Source: a virus. Taken from it: a DNA stretch of 64,000 nucleotides. The number at the start of each line of letters is the position of its first letter. Position 1 is the first letter of the stretch. Of the stretch, positions 1 to 8,380 are shown one piece after another. The translations under genes were made by a program, and so were the position numbers. Location: IMG/VR virus record IMGVR_UViG_3300005289_000052, positions 124,001 to 188,000 of that record; one strand, 5' to 3'. Below the pieces are notes generated by a model. That model was not told where the DNA came from. It saw only the letters and a list, made by a program, of their open reading frames with translations, and made no database searches.

Positions 1-771
1 ATGAAATTCGCACGTAGCATTCCAAACGTGTTGGTTTACACTTCTGGGTCTGGTGCTCAAGCTATCGTTTCTTCTTCCCAAGTTCCAGGCGGGGTTGTGG
101 CGGGAGTTGAGTATTACATCGAATGGTGCATTGACATGCCTAACGGAATGTACAGAGCGCGTATTGATGGTGTAGAGGTGACACCCGTTGCGATTGGTGC
201 TAGCGTTAAGACCTACCTGCTCCAGGGCGTTCAGTATTTGATGTACGGTAGCTGGAATACGACCGTCAGCGCAGCAGTCGACATCTATCTTCGAGATGGT
301 TACGTTCTCGAGAAAACACCCGACGGATTGATGAGTAGTTGGTTGGGTCCACAGCGTGTTCGTCGTCTTCCAGTAGCGGAGTTTGTAGCTCCTTGGGCAG
401 CCAGCAATGGTGCGGAACCCAAAGATGTTCTGAACACCCCAGTCACGACTGCTGCTAACCGCTTAACTCCGGTGGTTATTTCGGACAGCGACGTGACAGA
501 AGCAATCGTAAAGTTTGACACCTCTGTCATTCAAGGGAAAATCAATGGGGTGTCGATCAACACCTCTGCCACCAAACCAGGCGGTAAAGTTGGCAACGTG
601 GAGCTAGTTTTGTCTTCGGCTGGAGTAGACGGTGCTAAGACCACTATCGTCCCAACCACTGAGATGTTGATGTTCAGTCGCATCGGTCTTTCATCCAAGG
701 CACCAAACGGTAGTGCGTGGACTGCTGAGAACCTTGCCGCCGCCACTCTAAAACTCAAACCGGTAAACTAA
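1..771 (+). CDS. Tail fibre-like virion protein, 5' end cut by window
   Basis: The reading frame is open from base 1 and codes 256 residues to a TAA stop. Its C-terminal 145 residues align with the C-terminus of the next gene: both share LGPxRxxRxP followed by PKDxLN about 20 residues later. Lined up this way, roughly 105 N-terminal residues present in the neighbour are missing here, so the ATG at base 1 is probably internal and the real start lies before the window. The protein is rich in beta-forming residues (V, T, S, G) with no signal or membrane segment, as expected for a fibre or appendage. Function is inferred from composition and position only. Confidence 0.75.
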   Translation: MKFARSIPNVLVYTSGSGAQAIVSSSQVPGGVVAGVEYYIEWCIDMPNGMYRARIDGVEVTPVAIGASVKTYLLQGVQYLMYGSWNTTVSAAVDIYLRDGYVLEKTPDGLMSSWLGPQRVRRLPVAEFVAPWAASNGAEPKDVLNTPVTTAANRLTPVVISDSDVTEAIVKFDTSVIQGKINGVSINTSATKPGGKVGNVELVLSSAGVDGAKTTIVPTTEMLMFSRIGLSSKAPNGSAWTAENLAAATLKLKPVN

Positions 772-781
772 GGGGTTTATA

Positions 782-1885
782 ATGAAAGACCTTAAACCCA
801 TTGGGGTTGAGCATTTACAAAACGGTCAATCGGTTGCTAGTTTACAGACTGGGCGAGGTTTGTTCGCTATCTGGGACATGGATACCATCAAGACCAACAG
901 CGCATACATGCCACTGGGTTTGTTCGTTCAAGGTAACCAGGTGCGCTACGGTTTAGGGAATGATGCGACTGGTGGTTCTGCCAATGGGATGGTGCAGATT
1001 GGTAACTTGGGTATGTGGGGAGACCGTTCCGACTTCCGGGTCTGTGTTTTTGGTTTCCGCTATAAACCTGGCAACAAATCCGGCATCGCCCAATTCGGCG
1101 TTAGGTTGGCACGGTTAACCGCTGACCAATCGGCAAACCCAGACAACATACTGCTCAGTATCCCAGCGAATTCGCCAGAAGGCTATTACGAAATCGTAAT
1201 TCGCCCTTACCTTAACACTGGTACGACTTACGGGGCGTCGGTCTACAAGGACGGTGATCTGATCAGTACGCCTGGTATTGTTTATACGCTTAATGCGTCC
1301 AGCTTTAAAAACGCATTCTTCTGCATCGGGTCTGCGGTCACTACTATGATGTCTTCAGCCAGCGCGTTGGCTGGCGACTACACATTCTCGATGGAAGACA
1401 TGTATACTGCATGGTCGAACGTCGGCGATGAAGATATTCGTCTGGGTCCAATCCGAATCAAACGCATTCCGTATGTATCGGTAGATCCTAGTGCCTGGAC
1501 TGCTGTGGGTGGTAAAACACCGAAAGATATTCTGAACTTGTCGGGTAATGGTGGTGCCCTTCGCACGGACTATCTGACTAACGACCCGGCCAATAGTTCG
1601 ATCAAATGTAAACTGGACGTCAGTGTACTTAAAGATATTGATCGTGTGGTAGCGTTAGGAGTCTCCTCTTCCGCTTGGCGGGATGGCGGGACGGTAGGTA
1701 GTCTGGGGGTTAAATGGAAACACCCTGATGGCGAAACTCTCCCTACTACCCATTCCCCGACTACTGGAATTTACCGTACTCAATTCGATGTCCTCAATCC
1801 GACGTTGATCACTACTCCGGGTGGGGCGGCTCTGACGAAGACTTCATTGGCTGCGTTGGAGTTGGTGGTCACCCCAAGCGCGTAG
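782..1885 (+). CDS. Tail fibre-like virion protein, tandem paralogue
   Basis: Codes 367 residues. An AAGGGG ribosome site lies ten bases before the ATG and the gap from the previous stop is ten bases, so the two genes are co-transcribed. The last 150 residues are homologous to those of the upstream gene (LGPIRIKRIP, then PKDILN), showing a tandem duplication. The N-terminal 210 residues are Gly/Ser/Tyr-rich with many alternating hydrophobics, resembling a beta-sandwich carbohydrate-binding or capping domain, but no named domain is recognised. Likely a surface-exposed fibre or decoration subunit; receptor binding is a guess. Confidence 0.8.
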   Translation: MKDLKPIGVEHLQNGQSVASLQTGRGLFAIWDMDTIKTNSAYMPLGLFVQGNQVRYGLGNDATGGSANGMVQIGNLGMWGDRSDFRVCVFGFRYKPGNKSGIAQFGVRLARLTADQSANPDNILLSIPANSPEGYYEIVIRPYLNTGTTYGASVYKDGDLISTPGIVYTLNASSFKNAFFCIGSAVTTMMSSASALAGDYTFSMEDMYTAWSNVGDEDIRLGPIRIKRIPYVSVDPSAWTAVGGKTPKDILNLSGNGGALRTDYLTNDPANSSIKCKLDVSVLKDIDRVVALGVSSSAWRDGGTVGSLGVKWKHPDGETLPTTHSPTTGIYRTQFDVLNPTLITTPGGAALTKTSLAALELVVTPSA

Positions 1886-1892
1886 GTGAACT

Positions 1893-2642
1893 ATGTCATT
1901 CAATCTTCGTAATGCTCCGACATACGCGGTCACCACAGAGCCTCAGCGCATTAACCTGCGCAACGCACCTGTGTACGCAGTTACCAAAGATGCTCCTGGG
2001 GTCGCTGTGCGATCTCTGGATCTCTCGGTTTTGGAGACCGTACCACCTGAAGTAATGATGCGTAGTCTCGACGCATTGGTCATGGAAGGAGTTGTTCCAT
2101 CCAGTTTGTTTTCGACCCTTAATGGGTTGGAAACTTTGAGGGCGGCGATCAAGAAGGAACTTGGTGTAGTCGTTAACGATGCGTTGGCAACGTTCGGTAA
2201 TCCCTTGGTTAATACTGGGGCCTACAACACTCGGGTTATCTTAACGGCTAACCCAGCGTCGGAATTTGGTGGCACTGTAGCTCTCCAGTACACTCGTTTC
2301 CCTCTGAGCGAAGCGTTCAAAGGAAAGGACACCAGTCAAGTCGTAGGAGCTGCAACTACTCTCCACGGACGCTTGGCTGCTATCAACGCGTTCTACGGTT
2401 TGAAGTTAGAACCGCGAGATGTAGTTGATCGAGTGTTGGTTCCAGACACCAAGAGCTTCACCTTGCGCATCACCAACGATAGTTACCTGTACGCCCCAAA
2501 CTCTACTGTGTTTATTGGATTGTTGGGTAACGACCTTGAACTGGAAATCGACAATAGTCAGATGAACGGTTTCGAGGAGATCAATGATCTCGAGTCCTGG
2601 ATCAAAGTCAGTGAGATGAATGGATTCACTCCAGCGACTTGA
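1893..2642 (+). CDS. Virion protein of the small paralogous family, with N-terminal tandem motif
   Basis: Codes 249 residues, starting seven bases after the previous stop. The N-terminus repeats a short unit twice (LRNAPTYAVT and LRNAPVYAVT). The middle and C-terminal part matches the small virion proteins encoded at 2677-3126, 3232-3762 and 3862-4368: an x-Y-x-R-(F/L/I) strand, then a Leu-Glu-Asp-like segment, then S-Y-L-Y. It ends with two QMNGFE/EMNGFT boxes, a tail also seen at the end of the 3862-4368 product. It probably joins the fibre or decoration complex of the two genes before it. No enzyme motif is visible. Confidence 0.8.
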   Translation: MSFNLRNAPTYAVTTEPQRINLRNAPVYAVTKDAPGVAVRSLDLSVLETVPPEVMMRSLDALVMEGVVPSSLFSTLNGLETLRAAIKKELGVVVNDALATFGNPLVNTGAYNTRVILTANPASEFGGTVALQYTRFPLSEAFKGKDTSQVVGAATTLHGRLAAINAFYGLKLEPRDVVDRVLVPDTKSFTLRITNDSYLYAPNSTVFIGLLGNDLELEIDNSQMNGFEEINDLESWIKVSEMNGFTPAT

Positions 2643-2644
2643 CG

Positions 2645-2676
2645 GCATAGAGGGAGGCCACCGCCTCCCCTTATGC
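2645..2676. terminator. Bidirectional terminator
   Basis: GCATAGAGGGAGGC pairs with GCCTCCCCTTATGC over a CACC loop: 14 base pairs with one mismatch. It lies between converging genes and the base of the stem carries the GCATAA/TTATGC box seen in most terminators of this window. Confidence 0.85.
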
Positions 2677-3126
2677 TCAGAGCTTACGGATCGTCAGATC
2701 CACGGCACCCAGGTAAACCCAGCTACCGTCTTTGGCGAGCAGTTGGAGCGTCTTGCTTTCACCAGCAGCCACCGGCAGGGTCGCATCTTGCTCGAAAGCC
2801 AGTTCACTGGCGATGAGTTTGTAGCGATCTGCAATCAGCGTGATAATGGAGGCCAGAGTGTCACCGGCTTGTAAGGTGTAGGTGGTCGACTTCACGATCT
2901 CCTCCACGTACAGGCGACGGTAGTTCAACGTCTGGGTTCCGTAGAACTCGTTGTTGAGGGTAGCCTCGACAGTGAGGGAAGAGTTCTTGACAGTGATGTC
3001 GCCGCTGCTGTCGATCTGCACCAGGTCTTTGATGACGAAATCATCGAGCGTAAACGACGTGCCGTTGGTCTCGTTGATCTGGTTGATGACGTTCTGAAGC
3101 GGACTTAAAGTGTGATCAACTAGCAC
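2677..3126 (-). CDS. Small virion protein family member (GTG start)
   Basis: I place the start at a GTG preceded by CAGGAG at seven bases; this gives 149 residues. An upstream in-frame ATG at 3240 would add a basic stretch unlike anything in the family and lacks a good ribosome site. The protein has the family layout: a helix ending NGTSFTLDDF, a strand with YRRL, then a C-terminal strand pair (WVYLGAVDLTI). It is the only family member on the minus strand. Its TLQAGDTLASI segment resembles the start of a LysM repeat, but too little follows to call one. Probably a virion component. Confidence 0.75.
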   Translation of the reverse strand: MLVDHTLSPLQNVINQINETNGTSFTLDDFVIKDLVQIDSSGDITVKNSSLTVEATLNNEFYGTQTLNYRRLYVEEIVKSTTYTLQAGDTLASIITLIADRYKLIASELAFEQDATLPVAAGESKTLQLLAKDGSWVYLGAVDLTIRKL

Positions 3127-3231
3127 GTTGATACTCCTGTTGTAGTAGGGACGTCTATAACGATAGGTGCTCGGCGACGTATCATTTGACGGGAGCAATC
3201 CCACCCACTTTCTAAAGCAGGCGTCTTTGCC

Positions 3232-3762
3232 ATGTACCACATTGGAATGAAATCTGTAGAGCAGTTACTCGCTCTACTTAACGACACCAACGGGTTGTCG
3301 TTAACACTTGATGACATCCAGTTCAGTACTCCGGTTGTGCTGACCCCAGAGTCTCAGGTAGGCGACGACAATCCTGCCAACACTGAGATTCTGATTGTTG
3401 CCAAGCCTAATCGCAAGCCGATTGGTGAGGTAAAGGTTCGGTACGATCGGATTGATCTGGCTGACTTTGAAACTCTGCGTGACCCGACTGAGATCGAGGT
3501 TACACTCCCCCTGACCCATGCTCGATTAATGGAAGCTTTCAATATCCATTACGGTTCCGCTCTGGAACTGGAAGACATTGACGTCACCACTGTCCTACCT
3601 GAGGACATCGACGAGGAAACTTTCGTTGAGCTGAAAGCCTCTACAGGCTCGCTAGCTTATCGAGGAGAGATCCTACTGTCTGTGATCCCAGGTACGATCA
3701 AGCTCAGCAATGTGATCATTGTAAGAGCACTCAGTGGCCTTGAGTATATGGGTCGACCTTAA
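3232..3762 (+). CDS. Small virion protein family member
   Basis: Codes 176 residues. The start is uncertain: ATG 3232 has AGG at about eleven bases, and an ATG five codons later has GGA almost touching it, so 3232 is preferred. Two copies of the family fold can be seen: LLNDTNGLSLTLDDIQF followed by VRYDRIDL, then a second block with LELEDIDV and SLAYRGEILLSV. The protein is strongly acidic. It diverges from the preceding minus-strand paralogue across about 105 bases that hold no other gene. Function unknown; a virion role is inferred from neighbours. Confidence 0.78.
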   Translation: MYHIGMKSVEQLLALLNDTNGLSLTLDDIQFSTPVVLTPESQVGDDNPANTEILIVAKPNRKPIGEVKVRYDRIDLADFETLRDPTEIEVTLPLTHARLMEAFNIHYGSALELEDIDVTTVLPEDIDEETFVELKASTGSLAYRGEILLSVIPGTIKLSNVIIVRALSGLEYMGRP

Positions 3763-3764
3763 TG

Positions 3765-3787
3765 AAGGGGCCTTCGGGCCCTTTTAT
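3765..3787. terminator. Terminator, UUCG loop
   Basis: AAGGGGCC, TTCG, GGCCCTTTTA directly after the stop codon at 3760-3762, followed by the TTATGCC box. One G is bulged. Confidence 0.8.
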
Positions 3788-3807
3788 GCCGGAGTTTGTG
3801 TGTAATT

Positions 3808-3841
3808 TTTAATATCTTATGAGTAGGGCATAAGTCCTACT
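3808..3841 (+). promoter_or_regulatory. Possible late promoter and leader hairpin
   Basis: An AT-rich stretch (AATATCTTATGAG) ends in TATG, the motif reported for phiKZ late promoters as I recall it. Immediately after, AGTAGG (3822-3827) pairs with CCTACT (3836-3841) around GCATAAGT, a small hairpin in the leader of the 3862 gene. Promoter call is tentative. Confidence 0.35.
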
Positions 3842-3861
3842 TCGTTTACCTGGAGATCCCC

Positions 3862-4368
3862 ATGAAAATCAATGTCGCAAAAACTGGTGCCGAGAACATT
3901 CTGGCCCTGGTACTGGACGCTAACCCAGGTCTGTCGCTGACCGCTGCCCAGTTCACTCTGGGTAACCCAAGCGCATTCGTGGGTACTGCTGGTCGTAACA
4001 CCCAAGTCACCCTGACCGCTGTTGAAGGTGAGGGCAAGACTGGCTCCAAAGTCATCGACTACACCCGTCTGAACCCAGTGACCGGCCCTAACGCTGGTCA
4101 AGCTGTGACTGGCGTGGAAACTGCGCTGGACGCTACTGACGTACAAGTCAAAGCTGCCCTGGTTGCTCTGTTCGGTCTGGTTGCTGCTGACGTTGTCGTG
4201 TCTGATCTGGTTCTGCCAGTTGACGCCGACACCGACGGTTCCATCACCCTGGCCGCTGGCGCCAACAGCCTGCTGTACGTTGGCTCCACCTCCGTGGTGC
4301 TGAAAGCTCCGGTCGACGATATCAGCGATATCGAAGGTCAGATGAACGGTTTCGAACCTGAAGCCTAA
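3862..4368 (+). CDS. Small virion protein family member, probably abundant
   Basis: Codes 168 residues from an ATG with GGAG eight bases upstream. It carries the family pattern twice: ANPGLSLTAAQFTLG with IDYTRL, then a second block with LLYVGSTSVVLK, and it ends QMNGFEPEA like the 1893-2642 product. Codon use is more uniform (CTG, GGT, ACC, GCT repeated) than in neighbours, which suggests high expression; together with its own upstream TATG element, leader hairpin and perfect terminator this points to an abundant virion protein. No enzyme motif is present. Confidence 0.85.
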   Translation: MKINVAKTGAENILALVLDANPGLSLTAAQFTLGNPSAFVGTAGRNTQVTLTAVEGEGKTGSKVIDYTRLNPVTGPNAGQAVTGVETALDATDVQVKAALVALFGLVAADVVVSDLVLPVDADTDGSITLAAGANSLLYVGSTSVVLKAPVDDISDIEGQMNGFEPEA

Positions 4369-4375
4369 GTAGTCG

Positions 4376-4409
4376 GCATAAAGGGAGGCCTTCGGGCCTC
4401 CCTTTATGC
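4376..4409. terminator. Bidirectional terminator, 15-bp perfect stem
   Basis: GCATAAAGGGAGGCC pairs perfectly with GGCCTCCCTTTATGC around a TTCG loop, between converging genes. This is the cleanest example of the GCATAA-boxed terminator. Confidence 0.95.
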
Positions 4410-4415
4410 TGTCTG

Positions 4416-5063
4416 TCACAGGAAGTACAATTCCAGATGCTCTTTGATCTTCTCGAGGTTTTCAGCCACAGGAAGTTCTGCATCCAACACCAGCGAACGT
4501 TCAGTGGTGTGTGGGTGTCGCACTTGGAAACCTTCACGCACTGCATCATGGTACTCGATGCCTTTCAGCTCGATGCGGTCTTTGGCACGCACGAGATCAG
4601 ACTGACGAGCCATTGCCACACGAGGGTCGATATCGAGGAACACCACGAGATCAGGACGGAACCCTTTAAGAGCGATCTCTTCAACCTTGAGGAAGTCCAA
4701 CGTGTCTACCACAGAATCGTCCACAGCATGACATTGCATGGCGTAAGACGAATCGGTGTAGCGGTCGCTCAGTACGACGTTACCCAACTCAAGTTTCGGC
4801 TTGATCATCTCTTCGGTGTGTTGAATCCGACCAGCCATGAAGCAGAACAGTTCTGCCATTGGGTTGAACGGTTCGTCACGCCTTTTGAGCAGAAGCTCAC
4901 GAATCTCTTCAGCCAATTCTGTTCCACCCGGTTCACGGGTTTCTACCACATGGTTGGAGATACGAGTCCGCAGCCAGTTTGCCACCTCGATACGCATGGT
5001 GGTTTTGCCGCAGAAGTCAGGTCCTTCAAAAGCCATGAAGAACGGTTTAACTTGATTGCTCAT
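4416..5063 (-). CDS. tmk: Thymidylate kinase
   Basis: Codes 215 residues, the usual length for dTMP kinase, which phosphorylates dTMP to dTDP for dTTP synthesis. Visible motifs are the P-loop EGPDFCGKTT (residues 13-22), REPGG in the dTMP site near residue 45, and DRYTDSSYA, where Arg binds substrate. The usual LID region near residue 150 is present and basic. The start overlaps the 3' end of the upstream structural gene by 17 bases, so it is translated as the last cistron of a tail-gene run. It presumably feeds the phage nucleotide pool. Confidence 0.92.
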   Translation of the reverse strand: MSNQVKPFFMAFEGPDFCGKTTMRIEVANWLRTRISNHVVETREPGGTELAEEIRELLLKRRDEPFNPMAELFCFMAGRIQHTEEMIKPKLELGNVVLSDRYTDSSYAMQCHAVDDSVVDTLDFLKVEEIALKGFRPDLVVFLDIDPRVAMARQSDLVRAKDRIELKGIEYHDAVREGFQVRHPHTTERSLVLDAELPVAENLEKIKEHLELYFL

Positions 5064-6408
5064 TCTTGTCTGGTTCCAGGAAGAGAGTCAGGGACGTGTT
5101 GCTCGCATACCGCCGAGTTGTCGACCCTGTACCTTTGAGGTGAATATAGTCTTGAGTCATCGTGACCACACCAAACAGCTCCTTGGTTTCGCCACCCGCT
5201 TCGTACAGATAACGCACTGGCATTCCCGGATAGATCAAACTACCACGAGAGTTCTCCCACTTGACCTGCACAGGCTGGCCTTTGCGAGAAGAGATCTTGG
5301 ACAACGCAGACATCAGGTTGCTTGAGATCTTGTCAGCCGCTTGCACGACGTGGTTTAACCCGTTCTTGGCTTCTTCAAACAGCACCTCAGTAACGTTCTT
5401 CCCTCGGGAGAGAGTTGTTACGTTATCAATGGTTTTACCGAAGCTGTCGAAGATGGCTTTAGCATCCGTGAGACGGAAGCCGTTACCTTCACCAACTTGA
5501 CGAGCGTTAGACGAATCCACCGAACGAGTCGAACCAGTGGCCAGAATGATCAACTGGTTAGCCGTCTGACGGAACGTACGCTCTACCTCTGGGAAGCGGT
5601 TCTCAGGTACGTTGATTACCGTGAGGCCGCTAGGGGTAGCTTCGAAGCGTTGCGTGTTAAAGAGAGGCCATACATACCAAGAGCCTTGGTGTAGATAAAA
5701 ACCGATCTCACTGTTGTAGATGCCGCCACATTTATCTTGAATGTAGCTAGGCAGGGCTACCAAAGGCGTACCGTGTGGAATGACCACGTGGGCACGCTTC
5801 TCAGTGTTATCGGCCTCGACCATATCAATGGCTTCAATCGACAACCCACGCTCCAGAGGCATCTTGTTGGATTCATCTGCGAGCATGGATTGTAGCACTT
5901 GCCAAGGAGTGGCTTGCTTGAACACCCCACCAACCGTACAACCACGCAACCATTCAGTTACGTTGTCAATCAATTGGAAGTTGACTTTGATCACGTCACC
6001 CAAGTCACCCATCTGCACCGAATCGAGCATTGGTGAAGAACCTTCTTTCGCATGGTCCCGCACGTCCATCAAGATCGCAGTATAGATGAGGGTTTCAACT
6101 TGAGCATTGGCTGAAACCGTGTCAGAGATCTCTCCGATGTATTGGCGTTGGATTACTGCCTTGAGGTTATTCCGTTGAGGGAACACCTTCTGGCTATACG
6201 TACCAGCACCGAACACCACCTCCATCACGATCTCATCAGCAAAGCTTTGAGTGAAGTCTCGAACGATGTCCACCGACATGAACTTGAGTGGGGCTATCGT
6301 GTTACCGTCTGGTAACTGAAACCACATCTCGTACAAGTAGTGAACATCTTTAGGTCCATCCTTGGTGATCTTCGAGACCTCATTCATTAAGGTGCTTTTC
6401 TCGATCAT
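5047..6408 (-). CDS. Probable baseplate hub-like structural protein
   Basis: Codes 453 residues, coupled by an ATGA overlap to the gene before it. The N-terminal 130 residues (YEMWFQL, then VDIVRDFTQSFADEIVMEV) resemble in pattern the first barrel of gp27/gpD-type baseplate hubs, and a late segment (GMPVRYLYE, then LFGVVTMT) resembles the second barrel. This is a fold-level impression, not a sequence match. It sits in a block of similarly sized structural genes, consistent with a tail tip or baseplate role. Confidence 0.6.
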   Translation of the reverse strand: MIEKSTLMNEVSKITKDGPKDVHYLYEMWFQLPDGNTIAPLKFMSVDIVRDFTQSFADEIVMEVVFGAGTYSQKVFPQRNNLKAVIQRQYIGEISDTVSANAQVETLIYTAILMDVRDHAKEGSSPMLDSVQMGDLGDVIKVNFQLIDNVTEWLRGCTVGGVFKQATPWQVLQSMLADESNKMPLERGLSIEAIDMVEADNTEKRAHVVIPHGTPLVALPSYIQDKCGGIYNSEIGFYLHQGSWYVWPLFNTQRFEATPSGLTVINVPENRFPEVERTFRQTANQLIILATGSTRSVDSSNARQVGEGNGFRLTDAKAIFDSFGKTIDNVTTLSRGKNVTEVLFEEAKNGLNHVVQAADKISSNLMSALSKISSRKGQPVQVKWENSRGSLIYPGMPVRYLYEAGGETKELFGVVTMTQDYIHLKGTGSTTRRYASNTSLTLFLEPDKNEQSS

Positions 6409-6977
6409 ACCGAAGCGCCTCGACGGATCAGTTGGTCAGCCAGACCTTCCACCATCATTGAGTGCTCCAGCGGGATCTCAGAAGCCACCTGAGCAGGTGT
6501 TGCCATGTCGCGACGGATAGCACGACGGTTCAAGCGATCCAGGCTACGGAACAAGCGAGAGCCGCTGACAGCCGTTTCAACATGCTGCCGTGCCATTGGG
6601 TAGATCATCGCTGCAAACTCTTCTAGCGTGCGCAGAGAGTCCACAGGGACCTGATCTCGAAGGCCTGGGTCTTTGTTGACCTCGTCTTGCCAGTCGTTGA
6701 TGTGCTCCAAGATCCATCCGTAGATCTGTTTGGATTCATCAGGGTTCACCAGCGCAATGGTTGCACCTTGAGCCATGTGATCTGCCATCTGGGCGACCGT
6801 CAAGTTAGCCTTTACCATGTTCTGGTAAGCTGCTGCGTCAACGGCGTCATCACCTGAGGAGTACAGACCAAACTTCTGCACGTACTCTTGCGAGTAGAGG
6901 TACATCTGTGGGATCAGGGCTTCCACGAAGTAGTGGAAGATCTTGTAGGCTGCGGTGTGATGCTTTTGTTCTAACAT
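6405..6977 (-). CDS. Conserved virion-cluster protein, function unknown
   Basis: Codes 190 residues, mostly alpha-helical, with a basic Arg-rich segment (RLNRRAIRRD) near residue 150. Its stop overlaps the next start (ATGA) and its own start overlaps the previous stop (TGATG), so four genes from 9885 down to 5047 are translationally coupled. No family recognised; the position suggests a small tail or baseplate assembly protein. Confidence 0.7.
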   Translation of the reverse strand: MLEQKHHTAAYKIFHYFVEALIPQMYLYSQEYVQKFGLYSSGDDAVDAAAYQNMVKANLTVAQMADHMAQGATIALVNPDESKQIYGWILEHINDWQDEVNKDPGLRDQVPVDSLRTLEEFAAMIYPMARQHVETAVSGSRLFRSLDRLNRRAIRRDMATPAQVASEIPLEHSMMVEGLADQLIRRGASV

Positions 6978-8380
6978 CAGTAATCCCTCAAGCCAACCTT
7001 GATCAGGATCATCAACATTGGCACGTAATAGAACCGTTCCAGGTTAGACCAGTTCTTGGACGTACGAACCAAGTACAACAACACGGTCTTGTCGATGGCC
7101 TCGCCTTGCAACAAGTCCCACAACAGCTTCTCAAGCTTGGAGAACCCTTCTGGAGTGTTCTCGTAGAAAGCTCGGGACAGGACGTAGTAGTCATCCTTGT
7201 TGACACGGTGAATGTCAGGCAGTGCCGCAATCCCTACAGCTTCCTCAGAGGCCGTATGGAAGCCTTTCATCTCTGTCTGCACCAACACACGCCGTAAGTC
7301 GTTATAACGCGACTGGCCGCCTAATAGACGCCCTGGAACCAGAGGATCGTTGTACAGCTCCTGACCATCTACGTGACGCAGGGTAGAACGCTCCGTAGGG
7401 AACACTACTTCCTGCACACCGCTGTAATAGATGCCGTCAAACAGAGGACTCTCGTCGAACTGTCGGAAGGATACCAGTCCAGCAGTCTGGAAGCACAGAT
7501 CAACCATGTCACCATCGGCAGCAATCAAGCAGGTCCAAAGGTTGTTCTCTTTGTACCGGATCGAACGGTCAGTGTTGAGCGCGCGGATCTTCATGATGGT
7601 GTTGTTGTCGGTGTTATCCAACGTCGACAGGAAAGCGGTGACGAAGAACGGGTCGTAGCACACTGTCGGGATGCCATCGGTTTCTTGGTCAGGCAGAATC
7701 AGCGTAGCGTACTCGGTGTTATAGAAGTCGACCAGATACTGGTTCAACATCTTTTTGTAACCGGCGTTCAGAGAAGCGAGTTGTTCAAACTCACTGGTGG
7801 CGATCACTGGGTTCTGACCGTAGTAAATGAAGTCACGAACGAACGTGGTATCCTTCACTACTTTGCGACCGAGATCGTCCCGGTACTGCTTGGTCAGGTA
7901 ATCACGCATGACGTAGTCGATGGTGTAGACTGCGTCTTTGAACACTGCTTTCTTTTCAGAGCGAGTGATCGTGAACACACCTACTTGACCATCACCCACG
8001 TCAGCGAGGAAGATGTCGCCTTGGTTAGGTTTGGTGCCTCCGTAGATGGTAGCCGAACCGTTGATCACCGTATTGCGATCTGCGTCCTGTTGCTGATACG
8101 TCAGCGGTGAGGTCACCTTCAATTCCAAGTGACGAATCAACTTGTATTGTTGGTACACCGCTTTCTGCGTCAATTGCAGGTCGGATGTTTCGTTGTCCAG
8201 ATCGAGGATCTGGTTGTAGTAGTCAACGGTCCAGCTAGCACCTTCAACGTGCGTCAGTAACGCAGTCTGAGGAATGTAGCGAGAGTCGACCACCTGATTG
8301 CGGACTTCGGGAGCCACAGCAATCGGTTCAACCGGTTTAGCCTTGGGGGGCAAACCCTTGTTGGAATCTAAGATTGGCAT
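6977..8380 (-). CDS. Virion structural protein
   Basis: Codes 467 residues and begins at a TAATG overlap with the upstream gene. The N-terminal 30 residues are Pro/Lys-rich and probably extended; the rest looks like a mixed alpha/beta structural protein with many aromatic residues. It has no signal, membrane or catalytic motif. Its place between two other large coupled genes supports a tail or baseplate role, but I do not recognise a specific homologue. Confidence 0.7.
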   Translation of the reverse strand: MPILDSNKGLPPKAKPVEPIAVAPEVRNQVVDSRYIPQTALLTHVEGASWTVDYYNQILDLDNETSDLQLTQKAVYQQYKLIRHLELKVTSPLTYQQQDADRNTVINGSATIYGGTKPNQGDIFLADVGDGQVGVFTITRSEKKAVFKDAVYTIDYVMRDYLTKQYRDDLGRKVVKDTTFVRDFIYYGQNPVIATSEFEQLASLNAGYKKMLNQYLVDFYNTEYATLILPDQETDGIPTVCYDPFFVTAFLSTLDNTDNNTIMKIRALNTDRSIRYKENNLWTCLIAADGDMVDLCFQTAGLVSFRQFDESPLFDGIYYSGVQEVVFPTERSTLRHVDGQELYNDPLVPGRLLGGQSRYNDLRRVLVQTEMKGFHTASEEAVGIAALPDIHRVNKDDYYVLSRAFYENTPEGFSKLEKLLWDLLQGEAIDKTVLLYLVRTSKNWSNLERFYYVPMLMILIKVGLRDY

